A stretch of 64,000 nt of DNA from Flavobacterium sp. Root901 (GCF_001429765.1 NZ_LMJB01000009.1:1-64000); one strand, 5' to 3'. Positions 1 through 8,091 are shown, counted from the stretch's first letter. Notes: generated by a model from the sequence alone, not told the origin. Program-made: numbers and translations.

Positions 1-334
1 ACCACCTTTATTTACATTTCCAACTATTTATTTTACATTTTTTCCATCTTTTTTGATTTTATTTCTTAACTCCCTGATAACACAATTTTTACAGCACAAA
101 CTTTTTTTGCACTTTGTCAGGTTTTTCTGCACTGCATTGTACTTTTGATAGTCTGCCGGGCTTTTTCACCACCGTTTTTATCAGGTTTTCATTCCCTAGG
201 CCCTTTTCTAAACAAATAAACCGTTTTTCAAAACTTACTTTTATCGCTTTGTTATCAAAAAGATTTCCGGTTTTCCGCTTCCTACTTTAAAATCCTGTTT
301 TCTTTCCTGAAATCTTTACCCAAAACAAATCTCC

Positions 335-411
335 TAGCCCCGATAGAAGTGGAAATCCTTTTATTTTGGGGTTCAAAATAAAAGATTGGAGCGTATAGCG
401 GGAACAGCTCC
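335..411. repeat. Flavobacterial stem-loop repeat (AGCCCCGATAG type)
   Basis: An outer AGCCCCGATAGAAGTGG arm faces a GGAGCGTATAGCGGGAAC arm. Between them is a perfect 11-bp stem, CTTTTATTTTG (358-368) against CAAAATAAAAG (374-384), with a five-base GGGTT loop. From memory, elements with this AGCCCCGATAG...GGAGCGGATAGCGGGA layout recur between genes in many Flavobacterium genomes. That is recollection rather than a search result. Its function is unknown to me. Confidence 0.6.
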
Positions 412-536
412 TTAATATTAGCTTTGAATTAAATCAGCCTGACAAAGCTTTTACTCTTATATAATAATGGTGAATTACACTGCGCATAAGACGCACTGCG
501 ATGCGCCCCTACAGAAAATTGGGTTTCGTTAGAATT

Positions 537-556
537 CTATACATATATATGTATAG
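537..556. promoter_or_regulatory. 20-bp perfect AT palindrome upstream of thrS
   Basis: CTATACATATATATGTATAG reads the same on both strands. A related ATACATATATAT stretch recurs at about 652-664, next to the thrS promoter. It could be a protein-binding site or simple AT drift; only the symmetry is certain. Confidence 0.35.
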
Positions 557-661
557 ATAAATCGTCATATAGACTAAAGCACTATATAATACCAATAAAA
601 GCAAGTCTATCTTTATCGTAATATCACTTCTTACATAATAAAGAAATCTTATACATATATA

Positions 662-694
662 TATTGTATGTATTTTTGTAATCACTTATATTTG
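662..694 (+). promoter_or_regulatory. thrS promoter, Bacteroidetes type
   Basis: The -7 box TATATTTG (687-694) fits TAnnTTTG. A TTG at 664-666 lies 20 bases upstream as the -33 element. The predicted start of transcription is about 7 bases after the box, leaving a short leader before the ATG at 715. Confidence 0.6.
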
Positions 695-714
695 CATTCA
701 CAAAATTATAAACA

Positions 715-2661
715 ATGATCAAGATTACTTTACCCGATGGGTCAATTAGAGAGTTCGCTTCGGGCGTAACTCCAATGGAGGTCGCTAAAAACATTAGCGA
801 AGGTTTTGCAAGAAATGTTATTTCTGCATCTTTTAATGGTACAACTATTGAAAGCGAGACTCCATTAACGACCGATGGTAATCTTATATTATATACTTGG
901 AATGATGCTGAAGGTAAAAAAGCTTTCTGGCATTCGACTTCGCACGTAATGGCTCAAGCACTGGAGGAATTGTATCCCGGAATTAAATTAACTCTTGGAC
1001 CTGCTATTGCTAATGGATTTTATTACGACGTAGATTTTGAAGACCAAAAGATTACTGAAGCTGATTTTAAAAAGATCGAAGATCGTGTTCTTGAAATTGC
1101 AAGAGAGAAACATGATTTTAAAATGCGTCCGGTAACTAAAGCAGAAGCTTTAGATATGTACAAGGATAATGTTTACAAGACTGAATTAATTTCAAACCTT
1201 GAAGACGGAACAATTACTTTTTGCGATCACTCTACTTTTACTGATTTATGCCGCGGTGGACATATTCCGAATACCGGGATCATCAAAGCTGTGAAAATTA
1301 TGAGTGTGGCCGGTGCTTACTGGAGAGGTGATGAAAAGAATAAACAGCTTACTCGCGTTTATGGAACTTCTTTCCCTAAACAAAAGGATTTAACAGAATA
1401 TCTCGAACTTCTTGAAGAAGCTAAGCGTCGTGATCACCGTAAATTAGGAAAGGAGCTTGAATTATTTGCTTTCTCACAAAAAGTTGGTCAAGGGCTACCT
1501 TTATGGCTTCCAAAAGGAGCTGCTTTAAGAGAGCGTTTGGAGCAATTTTTAAAAAGAGCGCAAAAGAAGGCAGGATACGAACAAGTTGTGAGTCCGCATA
1601 TTGGTCAGAAAGAATTATATGTAACTTCCGGTCACTATGCCAAATATGGTGCAGATAGTTTTCAGCCCATACATACTCCTGCAGAAGGCGAAGAGTTTTT
1701 ATTAAAACCGATGAACTGTCCTCACCACTGTGAAATTTACAATGTGAGACCCTGGTCATATAAAGATTTACCAAAACGTTACGCTGAATTTGGTACTGTT
1801 TACAGATACGAGCAATCTGGTGAATTACACGGCTTAACACGTGTTAGAGGTTTTACTCAGGATGATGCGCATATTTTTTGTACTCCGGAACAGCTGGATG
1901 AAGAATTCAAAAAAGTAATTGACTTAGTATTATATGTATTTGGTTCATTAGGTTTTGAAAACTTTACAGCGCAAATCTCATTAAGAGATCAGGAAAATAG
2001 AGAAAAATATATTGGTACAGATGAAAACTGGGAAAAAGCTGAAAATGCAATTATCAATGCTGCAGCTGACAAAGGTTTAAATACTGTCGTAGAATATGGT
2101 GAAGCTGCATTTTACGGACCGAAGCTTGATTTTATGGTTAAAGATGCTTTGGGAAGACAATGGCAGCTGGGAACAATTCAGGTAGATTACAACTTACCTG
2201 AACGCTTTGATTTAACATACAAAGGCGCTGATAATGAATTACATCGCCCAGTTATGATTCACAGAGCTCCTTTTGGCTCGATGGAACGTTTTATAGCAAT
2301 TTTACTAGAGCATACTGCAGGAAATTTCCCACTTTGGCTAATGCCGGAACAAGCTATTATATTGTCTTTGAGCGAGAAATACGAAAATTATGCTAAAAAA
2401 GTTTTAGATTTGCTAGAAAATCACGAAATTCGCGCCCTAATTGACAACCGAAACGAAACTATCGGTAAGAAAATTAGAGATGCAGAAATGCAGAAAATTC
2501 CATTTATGCTTATCGTTGGTGAGGAAGAAGAGAAAAACGGAACGATTTCTATTCGTCGTCACGGACAGGAAGGAAAAGGTAACATTACAGTTTCTATCGA
2601 AGAATTTGCTTCGATTGTAGACGAAGAAATAAAAAAGACATTAAAAGTATTTACAGTTTAA
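715..2661 (+). CDS. thrS: Threonine-tRNA ligase
   Basis: Cytosolic class II aminoacyl-tRNA synthetase that charges tRNA-Thr. At 648 residues it is full length for the family. An N-terminal TGS domain (about 1-60) is followed by the editing domain with its metal-site residues H73 and H77 (HSTSH) and C179/H183 (CRGGH). The catalytic core shows the zinc cysteine C335 in MNCPHH, motif 2 around RYEQSGELHGLTRVRGF and motif 3 HRAPFGSMERF. A C-terminal anticodon-binding domain completes it. It heads the thrS-infC-rpmI-rplT cluster found in many bacteria. The start is supported by the TGS domain beginning at residue 2 and by the TATATTTG promoter just upstream. Confidence 0.98.
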   Translation: MIKITLPDGSIREFASGVTPMEVAKNISEGFARNVISASFNGTTIESETPLTTDGNLILYTWNDAEGKKAFWHSTSHVMAQALEELYPGIKLTLGPAIANGFYYDVDFEDQKITEADFKKIEDRVLEIAREKHDFKMRPVTKAEALDMYKDNVYKTELISNLEDGTITFCDHSTFTDLCRGGHIPNTGIIKAVKIMSVAGAYWRGDEKNKQLTRVYGTSFPKQKDLTEYLELLEEAKRRDHRKLGKELELFAFSQKVGQGLPLWLPKGAALRERLEQFLKRAQKKAGYEQVVSPHIGQKELYVTSGHYAKYGADSFQPIHTPAEGEEFLLKPMNCPHHCEIYNVRPWSYKDLPKRYAEFGTVYRYEQSGELHGLTRVRGFTQDDAHIFCTPEQLDEEFKKVIDLVLYVFGSLGFENFTAQISLRDQENREKYIGTDENWEKAENAIINAAADKGLNTVVEYGEAAFYGPKLDFMVKDALGRQWQLGTIQVDYNLPERFDLTYKGADNELHRPVMIHRAPFGSMERFIAILLEHTAGNFPLWLMPEQAIILSLSEKYENYAKKVLDLLENHEIRALIDNRNETIGKKIRDAEMQKIPFMLIVGEEEEKNGTISIRRHGQEGKGNITVSIEEFASIVDEEIKKTLKVFTV

Positions 2662-2677
2662 CTTAAATTAGAAAGTC

Positions 2678-3232
2678 ATAGCAATAAAAAGTAACAGAGG
2701 TTTTCAACCTCGAGTAGAAAAAAAAGATGCACACAGAATAAACAATCTTATTCGTGTTCCTGAAGTACGTCTTGTAGGTGAAAACATTGAACCTGGGGTT
2801 TTTAAAATCGCTGACGCGTTACGTTTAGCAGACCAATTTGAATTGGATCTGGTTGAAATTTCGCCAAATGCAGAGCCGCCGGTTTGTAAAATCATGGATT
2901 ACAAGAAATTTGTTTACGAACAAAAGAAACGTGACAAAGCTCTAAAGGCTAAATCATCGCAGGTTGTAGTAAAAGAAATTCGTTTTGGTCCTCAGACAGA
3001 TGAGCATGATTATGAATTTAAAAGAAAAAATGCTGAGAAGTTCTTAAAAGAAGGAGCTAAATTAAAAGCATTTGTTTTCTTTAAAGGACGTTCTATCATC
3101 TATAAAGATCAGGGACAGATTTTATTATTACGTCTTGCTACCGATTTAGAAGAATATGGTAAAGTTGAAGCAATGCCTGTTCTTGAAGGAAAGAGAATGA
3201 TTATGTTCATTGCTCCAAAAAAGAAAAAATAG
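2678..3232 (+). CDS. infC: Translation initiation factor IF-3, ATA start
   Basis: IF-3 binds the 30S subunit, monitors start-codon pairing and prevents premature subunit joining. No ATG, GTG or TTG occurs at the expected position. The first such codon, a TTG at 2843, would remove about 55 conserved N-terminal residues. Reading upstream, the frame stays open to a stop at 2669-2671 and encodes a typical flavobacterial N-terminus (MAIKSNRGF, then QPRVEKKDAHRINN). The start is therefore placed at ATA 2678, giving 184 residues. A second in-frame ATA is at 2684. E. coli infC uses AUU, and IF-3 represses its own synthesis by discriminating against that codon; the same autoregulation is inferred here. 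The gene lies 16 bases after thrS and is probably co-transcribed with it. Confidence 0.92.
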   Translation: MAIKSNRGFQPRVEKKDAHRINNLIRVPEVRLVGENIEPGVFKIADALRLADQFELDLVEISPNAEPPVCKIMDYKKFVYEQKKRDKALKAKSSQVVVKEIRFGPQTDEHDYEFKRKNAEKFLKEGAKLKAFVFFKGRSIIYKDQGQILLLRLATDLEEYGKVEAMPVLEGKRMIMFIAPKKKK

Positions 3233-3336
3233 TTTTCAGTTGACAGTCTCAGTAAACAGTTTTAACTCAAACTGAAACTTTAAACCTCAAACTAAAAAAT
3301 ATAAGTAAGTAAGAATAAATTAAAACACTAGGAAAA

Positions 3337-3534
3337 ATGCCTAAAATGAAAACTAAATCTAGCGCTAAGAAACGTTTTAAAGTTACTGGCTCTGGAAAGA
3401 TTAAAAGAAAGCATGCTTTTAAAAGTCACATCTTGACTAAAAAATCTAAAAAACGTAAATTAGCTTTGACACACTCAGCGCTAGTTCACAAAACTGATGA
3501 AAAAAGCATCAAACAACAATTAAGAATTATCTAA
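3337..3534 (+). CDS. rpmI: 50S ribosomal protein L35
   Basis: Small, very basic 65-residue ribosomal protein beginning MPKMKTKSSAKKRFKVTGSG, the usual L35 start, and of normal family length. It sits between infC and rplT as in most bacteria. The 104-base gap from infC contains a weak hairpin (CAGTTT 3257-3262 / AAACTG 3269-3274). The 185-base gap to rplT is longer than usual and structured, so expression may be adjusted there. Confidence 0.97.
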   Translation: MPKMKTKSSAKKRFKVTGSGKIKRKHAFKSHILTKKSKKRKLALTHSALVHKTDEKSIKQQLRII

Positions 3535-3537
3535 TTA

Positions 3538-3629
3538 TAAGTCAAAAGTTAGAAAGTCATAAAGTATAAAAGTCAGTAGCTGACTTTTGACCTTTGACTT
3601 TAAAACATTAGACTAAAGATTTTCTTTAG
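3538..3629 (+). promoter_or_regulatory. Structured rpmI-rplT spacer
   Basis: The spacer holds a nine-bp stem, AAAAGTCAG (3568-3576) / CTGACTTTT (3580-3588), with a three-base loop, inside repeated AAAGTC words and their complement GACTTT. A second hairpin, CTAAAGA (3613-3619) / TCTTTAG (3623-3629), follows. In other phyla L20 represses its own operon by binding structured leader RNA. Whether either hairpin does this here is inference; the first resembles the intergenic palindromes found elsewhere in the window. Confidence 0.4.
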
Positions 3630-3719
3630 GTTAAAAAATTATTTATATAACCTTGGAGTATGGCTTTCAAGTTCCTTTGATTAAATTCAGGACGCCTGCT
3701 ACAAAAACACATTAAAATT

Positions 3720-4064
3720 ATGCCAAGATCGGTAAATTCAGTTGCTAAAAGAGCAAGAAGAAAAAAAATAATGAAGCAAGCCAAAGGTTTCTTTGGAAGA
3801 CGTAAAAACGTTTGGACAGTTGCTAAGAACGCGGTAGAGAAAGCGATGAGCTACGCTTACCGTGACAGAAAACAGAATAAAAGAAACTTCCGTTCATTAT
3901 GGATTCAACGTATTAACGCTGGAGCAAGATTAGAAGGAATGTCTTATTCTCAATTCATGGGGAAAGTTAAAGCTAACGGAATCGAATTGAACCGTAAAGT
4001 TCTTGCAGATTTAGCTATGAACCACCCGGAAGCTTTCAAAGCAATACTTAATAAAGTAAAATAA
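3720..4064 (+). CDS. rplT: 50S ribosomal protein L20
   Basis: Basic 114-residue ribosomal protein with the standard L20 layout: MPRSVNSVAKRARRKKIMKQ at the N-terminus, then a helical C-terminal half with RDRKQNKRNFRSLWIQR. L20 binds 23S rRNA early in 50S assembly. It is the last gene of the thrS cluster and is followed by a clear terminator hairpin at 4103-4135. Confidence 0.97.
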   Translation: MPRSVNSVAKRARRKKIMKQAKGFFGRRKNVWTVAKNAVEKAMSYAYRDRKQNKRNFRSLWIQRINAGARLEGMSYSQFMGKVKANGIELNRKVLADLAMNHPEAFKAILNKVK

Positions 4065-4102
4065 ACGTTTTATAAACTCAATTTAGATTACTTACTTATC
4101 AT

Positions 4103-4140
4103 AAAAAAGCCATTCGTTTATTCGAATGGTTTTTTGTTTT
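4103..4140 (+). terminator. rplT terminator
   Basis: AAAAAAGCCATTCG pairs with CGAATGGTTTTTT (one bulged G) across a six-base loop and is followed by a T-rich stretch. It also shows that the ATG at 4126, within the hairpin, is not the start of the next gene. Confidence 0.85.
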
Positions 4141-4188
4141 TACAACAATCTATTTTTACCTTTAAAGTCCTTTATAAACTGTCCTAAA

Positions 4189-4761
4189 ATGTTTGCAGTA
4201 CTTTTTGATCATATACAAAAATTTACAACCCTTGAACCTTCAGAAATTGATATTTTAGAATCATGCCTGAATGTTTCAAAAGTTAAAAAGAAAGAACATT
4301 TATTAAAAGAAGGGCAAGTCTGCAATACATTATATTTTATTATAAAAGGCTGCGCAAGGCAATACATTATTAATCCCAAAGGAAGCGAACAAACCTTACA
4401 GTTTGCTATAGAAAATTGGTGGATAACCGATTATTTAAGTTTACACAATCATACTCCATCACACTTTTATATTCAGACAGTAGAAAACTGTGAATTAATT
4501 GCGATTGAAAAACCTACTTTGGAATCGCTATTAATTGAAATTCCCAAGTTAGAGCGCTACTTTAGAATTGTTTCTCAAAAATCGTTTGGAGCTGCTCAAA
4601 TGCGAATTAAATTTCTATTTACAATGTCGGCAGAAGAAAGATACCATCATTTTAACAATCAGAATCCAGAGTTTGTGCAGCGTGTTCCGCAGTATATGCT
4701 TGCCTCCTATTTAGATTTTTCGGCAGAATTTATGAGTAAAATCAGAGCCGGAAAAGTATGA
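4189..4761 (+). CDS. Crp/Fnr family transcriptional regulator
   Basis: A cyclic-nucleotide-binding-like jelly-roll domain (roughly residues 10-125, with EHLLKEGQVCNTLYFIIKGCARQY) is followed by a short C-terminal DNA-binding region ending SAEFMSKIRAGKV. Starting at ATG 4189 (MFAVLFDHIQ) gives about 190 residues, the usual size for these Bacteroidetes Crp-like regulators. The upstream ATG at 4126 lies inside the rplT terminator and is rejected. The next gene, 78 bases downstream, encodes an AhpD-like protein, a frequent partner. An inverted repeat in that gap (4801-4820) is a candidate operator. No ligand can be deduced. Confidence 0.85.
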   Translation: MFAVLFDHIQKFTTLEPSEIDILESCLNVSKVKKKEHLLKEGQVCNTLYFIIKGCARQYIINPKGSEQTLQFAIENWWITDYLSLHNHTPSHFYIQTVENCELIAIEKPTLESLLIEIPKLERYFRIVSQKSFGAAQMRIKFLFTMSAEERYHHFNNQNPEFVQRVPQYMLASYLDFSAEFMSKIRAGKV

Positions 4762-4800
4762 TTTGAATTTCTTGAAGTAGTTCAAGTTTTTAAAAAGATA

Positions 4801-4820
4801 CATTACTGACCTTTGTAATG
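4801..4820. promoter_or_regulatory. Candidate operator before AhpD-like gene
   Basis: CATTAC and GTAATG form a perfect six-base inverted repeat with an eight-base spacer. It overlaps a -7-like GACCTTTG, 20 bases before the start codon. The position between a Crp-type regulator and its neighbour suggests a regulator site, but this is inference. Confidence 0.4.
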
Positions 4821-4839
4821 AACTTTTAAAACACATAAA

Positions 4840-5274
4840 ATGAAATCAAGAATTGTTATCCCAAATGCTGCACCCGAAGCTTATCAGGCCTTAATGAACT
4901 TAGAAAAATACATTTCGTCTACTTCATTAACTCCTGTACATAAAGAATTAATTAAAATACGCGCATCCCAAATTAATGGCTGTGCATATTGTATTAACAT
5001 GCATACAGCAGATGCAAGAAAACACGGAATTTCTGAACAAAGAATATATTTAACAAGTGCATGGCGCGAAGCAGATGTTTACACAGAAGAAGAAAAAGCA
5101 ATTTTGGCTTTGACAGAACAGGTAACATTAGTTTCAAATCATGTTTCAGATCAAGTTTATCAAAATGCAGCAAACTTATTTGATGAAAAATATTTAGCCG
5201 AAATCATCCTTGCTATTATCACAATTAACTCATGGAACAGGTTAGCAATTACAACCGGAATGAGAGCTGTTTAA
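4840..5274 (+). CDS. Carboxymuconolactone decarboxylase/AhpD-like peroxidase-family protein
   Basis: All-helical 144-residue protein with the AhpD core motif E-x11-C-x2-C-x3-H: E36, C48, C51 and H55 (NGCAYCINMH). In AhpD these residues form a thiol peroxidase/disulfide-relay site, so a role in hydroperoxide or thiol stress is likely, although members often have no assigned substrate. It directly follows a Crp/Fnr regulator and is probably its target. A hairpin at 5313-5336 ends the unit. Confidence 0.85.
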   Translation: MKSRIVIPNAAPEAYQALMNLEKYISSTSLTPVHKELIKIRASQINGCAYCINMHTADARKHGISEQRIYLTSAWREADVYTEEEKAILALTEQVTLVSNHVSDQVYQNAANLFDEKYLAEIILAIITINSWNRLAITTGMRAV

Positions 5275-5312
5275 TTTTTTATCAAGATAAAATTTACAAG
5301 ATTTTAAAATTT

Positions 5313-5340
5313 GAAACCCTCCTGCAAGAGGGTTTCTTTG
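5313..5340 (+). terminator. Terminator after AhpD-like gene
   Basis: GAAACCCTC (5313-5321) pairs perfectly with GAGGGTTTC (5328-5336) across a six-base loop. The T tract after it is short. Confidence 0.65.
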
Positions 5341-5523
5341 CATCTACTTGTAAATGAACCTCGATTAAATAAAAGATTGATCATTCTACAAAAACAGGTA
5401 TTTATACTCTTTCACAAGAAAATAGATTTTTTAATTTTTGAGAATTGGCACAAGTAATTTTACGGAATTCCGTAATGATATAGCTGCATATAAATTTAAG
5501 TTTGCTTAAAATAATACCTGCAA

Positions 5524-5754
5524 ATGAAATCTAAATACAAATTTGGTTTAATCTCCAAGATAAATACGGCCAACAATAAGATAATCATCAAAACAATGCT
5601 GCTTTGTTTTTTCTTATCCACAAGTTTTGCTTTCGTATCTGAAAAATCCGGCTGGCTCGAGGTAGACTGGAAATTCATTTTCATACCCTCACTTTTGGTT
5701 TTACAGATAATAATCATCAGTTCCGCTTTAAAAAGCAGGTATAAAAAACACTAG
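5524..5754 (+). CDS. Small two-segment membrane protein, unknown
   Basis: 76 residues with two hydrophobic stretches, about residues 20-38 (IIIKTMLLCFFLSTSFAFV) and 51-68 (FIFIPSLLVLQIIIISSAL), and a basic C-terminal tail (KSRYKKH). I do not recognise the family. An antisense frame of similar length exists (5496-5717). The plus frame is preferred because of its membrane-protein composition and its placement just before the co-directional nuclease gene. Moderate to low confidence that it is expressed. Confidence 0.5.
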   Translation: MKSKYKFGLISKINTANNKIIIKTMLLCFFLSTSFAFVSEKSGWLEVDWKFIFIPSLLVLQIIIISSALKSRYKKH

Positions 5755-5783
5755 ATATTTTACTACAAAATATCTAAAAATGT

Positions 5784-5791
5784 TATATTTG
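5784..5791 (+). promoter_or_regulatory. -7 box of the secreted nuclease gene
   Basis: TATATTTG fits TAnnTTTG. It lies inside the longest open frame (ATG 5780), which places the real start at ATG 5810. No clear TTG is seen at the -33 position. Confidence 0.5.
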
Positions 5792-5809
5792 ATTTTTCTT
5801 AAAAACCTC

Positions 5810-6616
5810 ATGAAAATCATTATCACCTGCGTTCTTTTATTGTTTTTTTCCTCACAATCTTTTGCTCAAACCAAAATTATTTCGTGGAATATTGAAAATT
5901 TTGGGAAGTCAAAATCACAAGCTTCATTAGATTTTATCGCCGGTACAATTAATGACTATGATATCGCTGCAATCCAAGAAGTTGTTGCAGGATTTGGAGG
6001 CTCGCAAACAGTTGCAAAACTTGTGGCATTATTAAATCAAAAAGGAACAAAATGGGACTATTCCATAAGCGATCCTACCAGCGGAAACAGCTATAAGAAA
6101 GAACGATATGCTTTTTTATGGAAAACTAATAAGGCGAAACTAAAAGGAAAAGCCTGGCTTGAAAAAAAATATCATTCAGAAATTGACCGTGAACCTTATT
6201 TTGCCACTTTTGAAATCAATAAAAAGACTTTTACGGTGGTTAATTTCCACGCAATTACGAAAAGCAAACAACCTGAAACGGAAATTAAATACTTCAAATT
6301 TCTTCCTCAGGAATATCCGGATTTAAATCTTATTTTTTCCGGAGATTTTAATTGCCCTCAATCGCATACTGTTTTTTACCCATTGAAAAAAATGGGATAT
6401 ATCTCCATGTTACAAAATCAAAAAACGACTTTAAAACAAAAATGCCAGGGCGAAAATTGCCTGGCATCTGAATTTGATAATATTTTTTACTATCCCGGTA
6501 AATTAAAATATATTAATTCAGGAGCAATTTTATTCTATAAAAATTTTGATTCATTAAAAGAAGCACGCAAGATATCAGACCATATTCCTATATGGCTTCA
6601 GTTTTCCTTAAACTAA
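5810..6616 (+). CDS. Secreted endonuclease/exonuclease/phosphatase-family protein
   Basis: Starts at ATG 5810, so that the protein opens with a classical signal peptide (MKIIITCVLLLFFSSQSFAQ). The mature part shows the DNase I-like EEP fold signatures: SWNIENFG near the N-terminus, the metal-binding glutamate in IAAIQEVV, FSGDFNCP in the middle, FDNIF, and a C-terminal SDHIPIW. It is about 268 residues, normal for bacterial extracellular nucleases of this family. It probably degrades extracellular nucleic acid; a phosphodiesterase role is possible. A second, much larger EEP nuclease lies at 56248-59658. Confidence 0.85.
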   Translation: MKIIITCVLLLFFSSQSFAQTKIISWNIENFGKSKSQASLDFIAGTINDYDIAAIQEVVAGFGGSQTVAKLVALLNQKGTKWDYSISDPTSGNSYKKERYAFLWKTNKAKLKGKAWLEKKYHSEIDREPYFATFEINKKTFTVVNFHAITKSKQPETEIKYFKFLPQEYPDLNLIFSGDFNCPQSHTVFYPLKKMGYISMLQNQKTTLKQKCQGENCLASEFDNIFYYPGKLKYINSGAILFYKNFDSLKEARKISDHIPIWLQFSLN

Positions 6617-6618
6617 AT

Positions 6619-7878
6619 TTACGTTTTAAGCTTTTTCTTTTTAGCTGCAGGAAACAAAACGTTGTTTAAAATCAAACGATAACCCGGAGAATTTGGATGC
6701 AGATCTAAAACTGTTGGCGGGTCTCCAACCTGATGCTGAAAATCTTCGGGATCATGGCCGCCGAAAAAGGTAAACATGCCTTTTCCTTTTTCTCCATGTA
6801 TATATCTTGCTTCTCCATTAAGCTCGCAGGTTCCCATCACCAAAACATTTGATTTTACTAATGTTTCATTAAAAGAAGTGGTTTGTCCCATGAATCCTTT
6901 TACCAGTTGTGTATGATTTTGGCACAGCATACTTGGTATCGGATCCCATTTTGCCGAAAATTCCATTAAAGTAAAATAATCTTTTTCCATTGGAACTCTT
7001 CTTTTTCCCGTCATATCAATATCAGAAAACTCATAAACCTCCGGTCTTCTTTCTAAAATAAAGTCCTTAAAAGCAAAAGAATTTGAATAATTAAGTTTTG
7101 CCTGATAGTTAGATTCACTTGGGTCACCATCAAACATGGTTTCACAAATATCAACACCATCTGCTGCAAGTGCAATATCAAAACTATCAGTTGCTGAACA
7201 CATTGCAAACATAAATCCTCCGCCAATAACAAAATCCCTGATTTTTTTTGCAACAGCACCTTTTTCCTGAGAAACTTTTGAATATCCCAGCTTAGCCGCT
7301 AAAGCTTCTGCATCTTTTTTTTGTTCAATATACCAAGGTGTGTTTTTATAAGCAGCATAAAATTTTCCATATTGTCCGGTAAAATCTTCATGATGGAGAT
7401 GCAGCCAATCATAAAGCAATAACTGGTCTGTTAAGACTTCTTCATCATATATTGGTGTAAATGGAATTTCTGCATAAGTAAGCACTAAGGTAACTGCATC
7501 ATCCCATGGCTGTTTTCCTTTTGGTGTGTAAACTGCGATTTTTGGTGCTTTTTCAAGAACTACAGATTCCATATTTTGAGATGGACTCGAAATATCATTT
7601 AATATAGAAGCTTCTTCACTATCTGAAAGTATTTCAAAACTAACCCCGCGTATTTTACACTCCTTTCGAATTTCTTCTGCATCAGGCAGCAAAAATGAAC
7701 CGCCACGGTAATTAAGCAGCCAGCTCGCTTTGTAATCCCTGCTTAAGCACCAATAAGTAATTCCGTAAGCTTTTAGATGATTTTGCTGCGTTGTTTCGTC
7801 CATTGGAAGTAAAATAAACGAAGCTTTTGCAGTAAAGGAAAGCAATAAAATAAAGAGGTAAACTAAACTTTTTTTCAT
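6619..7878 (-). CDS. Secreted protein often labelled 'asparagine synthetase B'
   Basis: 419 residues with an N-terminal signal sequence (MKKSLVYLFILLLSFTAKAS). From memory, close homologues in Flavobacterium carry the automatic name asparagine synthetase B. The sequence shows neither an N-terminal cysteine nucleophile after processing nor an AsnB ATP-pyrophosphatase loop (SGGxDS), and it is predicted to be exported, so that name is probably wrong. Visible landmarks are LNYRGGSFLLPD, YTPKGKQPWDDAVTLVL, IGGGFMFAMCSATDSFD (a flavodoxin/amidotransferase-like Gly-rich turn with a Cys) and EKGKGMFTFFGGHDPEDFQH. A class I amidotransferase-like or ThuA-like fold would fit. The function is unknown. 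Confidence 0.6.
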   Translation of the reverse strand: MKKSLVYLFILLLSFTAKASFILLPMDETTQQNHLKAYGITYWCLSRDYKASWLLNYRGGSFLLPDAEEIRKECKIRGVSFEILSDSEEASILNDISSPSQNMESVVLEKAPKIAVYTPKGKQPWDDAVTLVLTYAEIPFTPIYDEEVLTDQLLLYDWLHLHHEDFTGQYGKFYAAYKNTPWYIEQKKDAEALAAKLGYSKVSQEKGAVAKKIRDFVIGGGFMFAMCSATDSFDIALAADGVDICETMFDGDPSESNYQAKLNYSNSFAFKDFILERRPEVYEFSDIDMTGKRRVPMEKDYFTLMEFSAKWDPIPSMLCQNHTQLVKGFMGQTTSFNETLVKSNVLVMGTCELNGEARYIHGEKGKGMFTFFGGHDPEDFQHQVGDPPTVLDLHPNSPGYRLILNNVLFPAAKKKKLKT

Positions 7879-8041
7879 TAAAAAATTATTTCAGTAAAGA
7901 TATAAAGTAAGCTTTTAAAAACACAAATAAGAATTGTTTTATAAGTTCATCAGACTGTTAATTAACAATAAGCTGAAATCTAATATTGAAATTATATAAA
8001 AAACAAGTAAAAGTACGTAAACTTTGAAACCATTTTCTGTC

Positions 8042-8049
8042 TAAATTTG
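8042..8049 (+). promoter_or_regulatory. -7 box before small membrane ORF
   Basis: TAAATTTG with TTG at 8024-8026, 15 bases upstream. The spacing is slightly short, so support is moderate. Confidence 0.35.
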
Positions 8050-8091
8050 AAATTCTAAAATCGACCAAAGTAATAGATTAAAAAAATAACC

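Larger units (their letters stand above)
1..661. other. Non-coding region upstream of thrS
   Basis: I see no convincing gene here. The first 300 bases are rich in pyrimidines on the plus strand and hold only short frames. The rest contains a stem-loop repeat (335-411), a GC-rich repeat fragment (about 476-513) and AT palindromes (537-556 and around 652-672), described separately. No tRNA or rRNA signature was seen. Confidence 0.6.

Noticed and set aside
1421..1840. 139-codon antisense frame within thrS
   Set aside because: Shadow of a strongly conserved gene, with no promoter or protein-like features.
2843..2895. TTG 2843 as start of infC
   Set aside because: It would remove about 55 conserved N-terminal residues that are encoded in frame upstream.
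4126..4188. ATG 4126 as start of the Crp/Fnr gene
   Set aside because: The codon lies inside the rplT terminator hairpin; ATG 4189 gives the normal family length.
5496..5717. 73-codon minus-strand frame
   Set aside because: Antisense to the small membrane protein frame; lower protein-like quality and no support from context.
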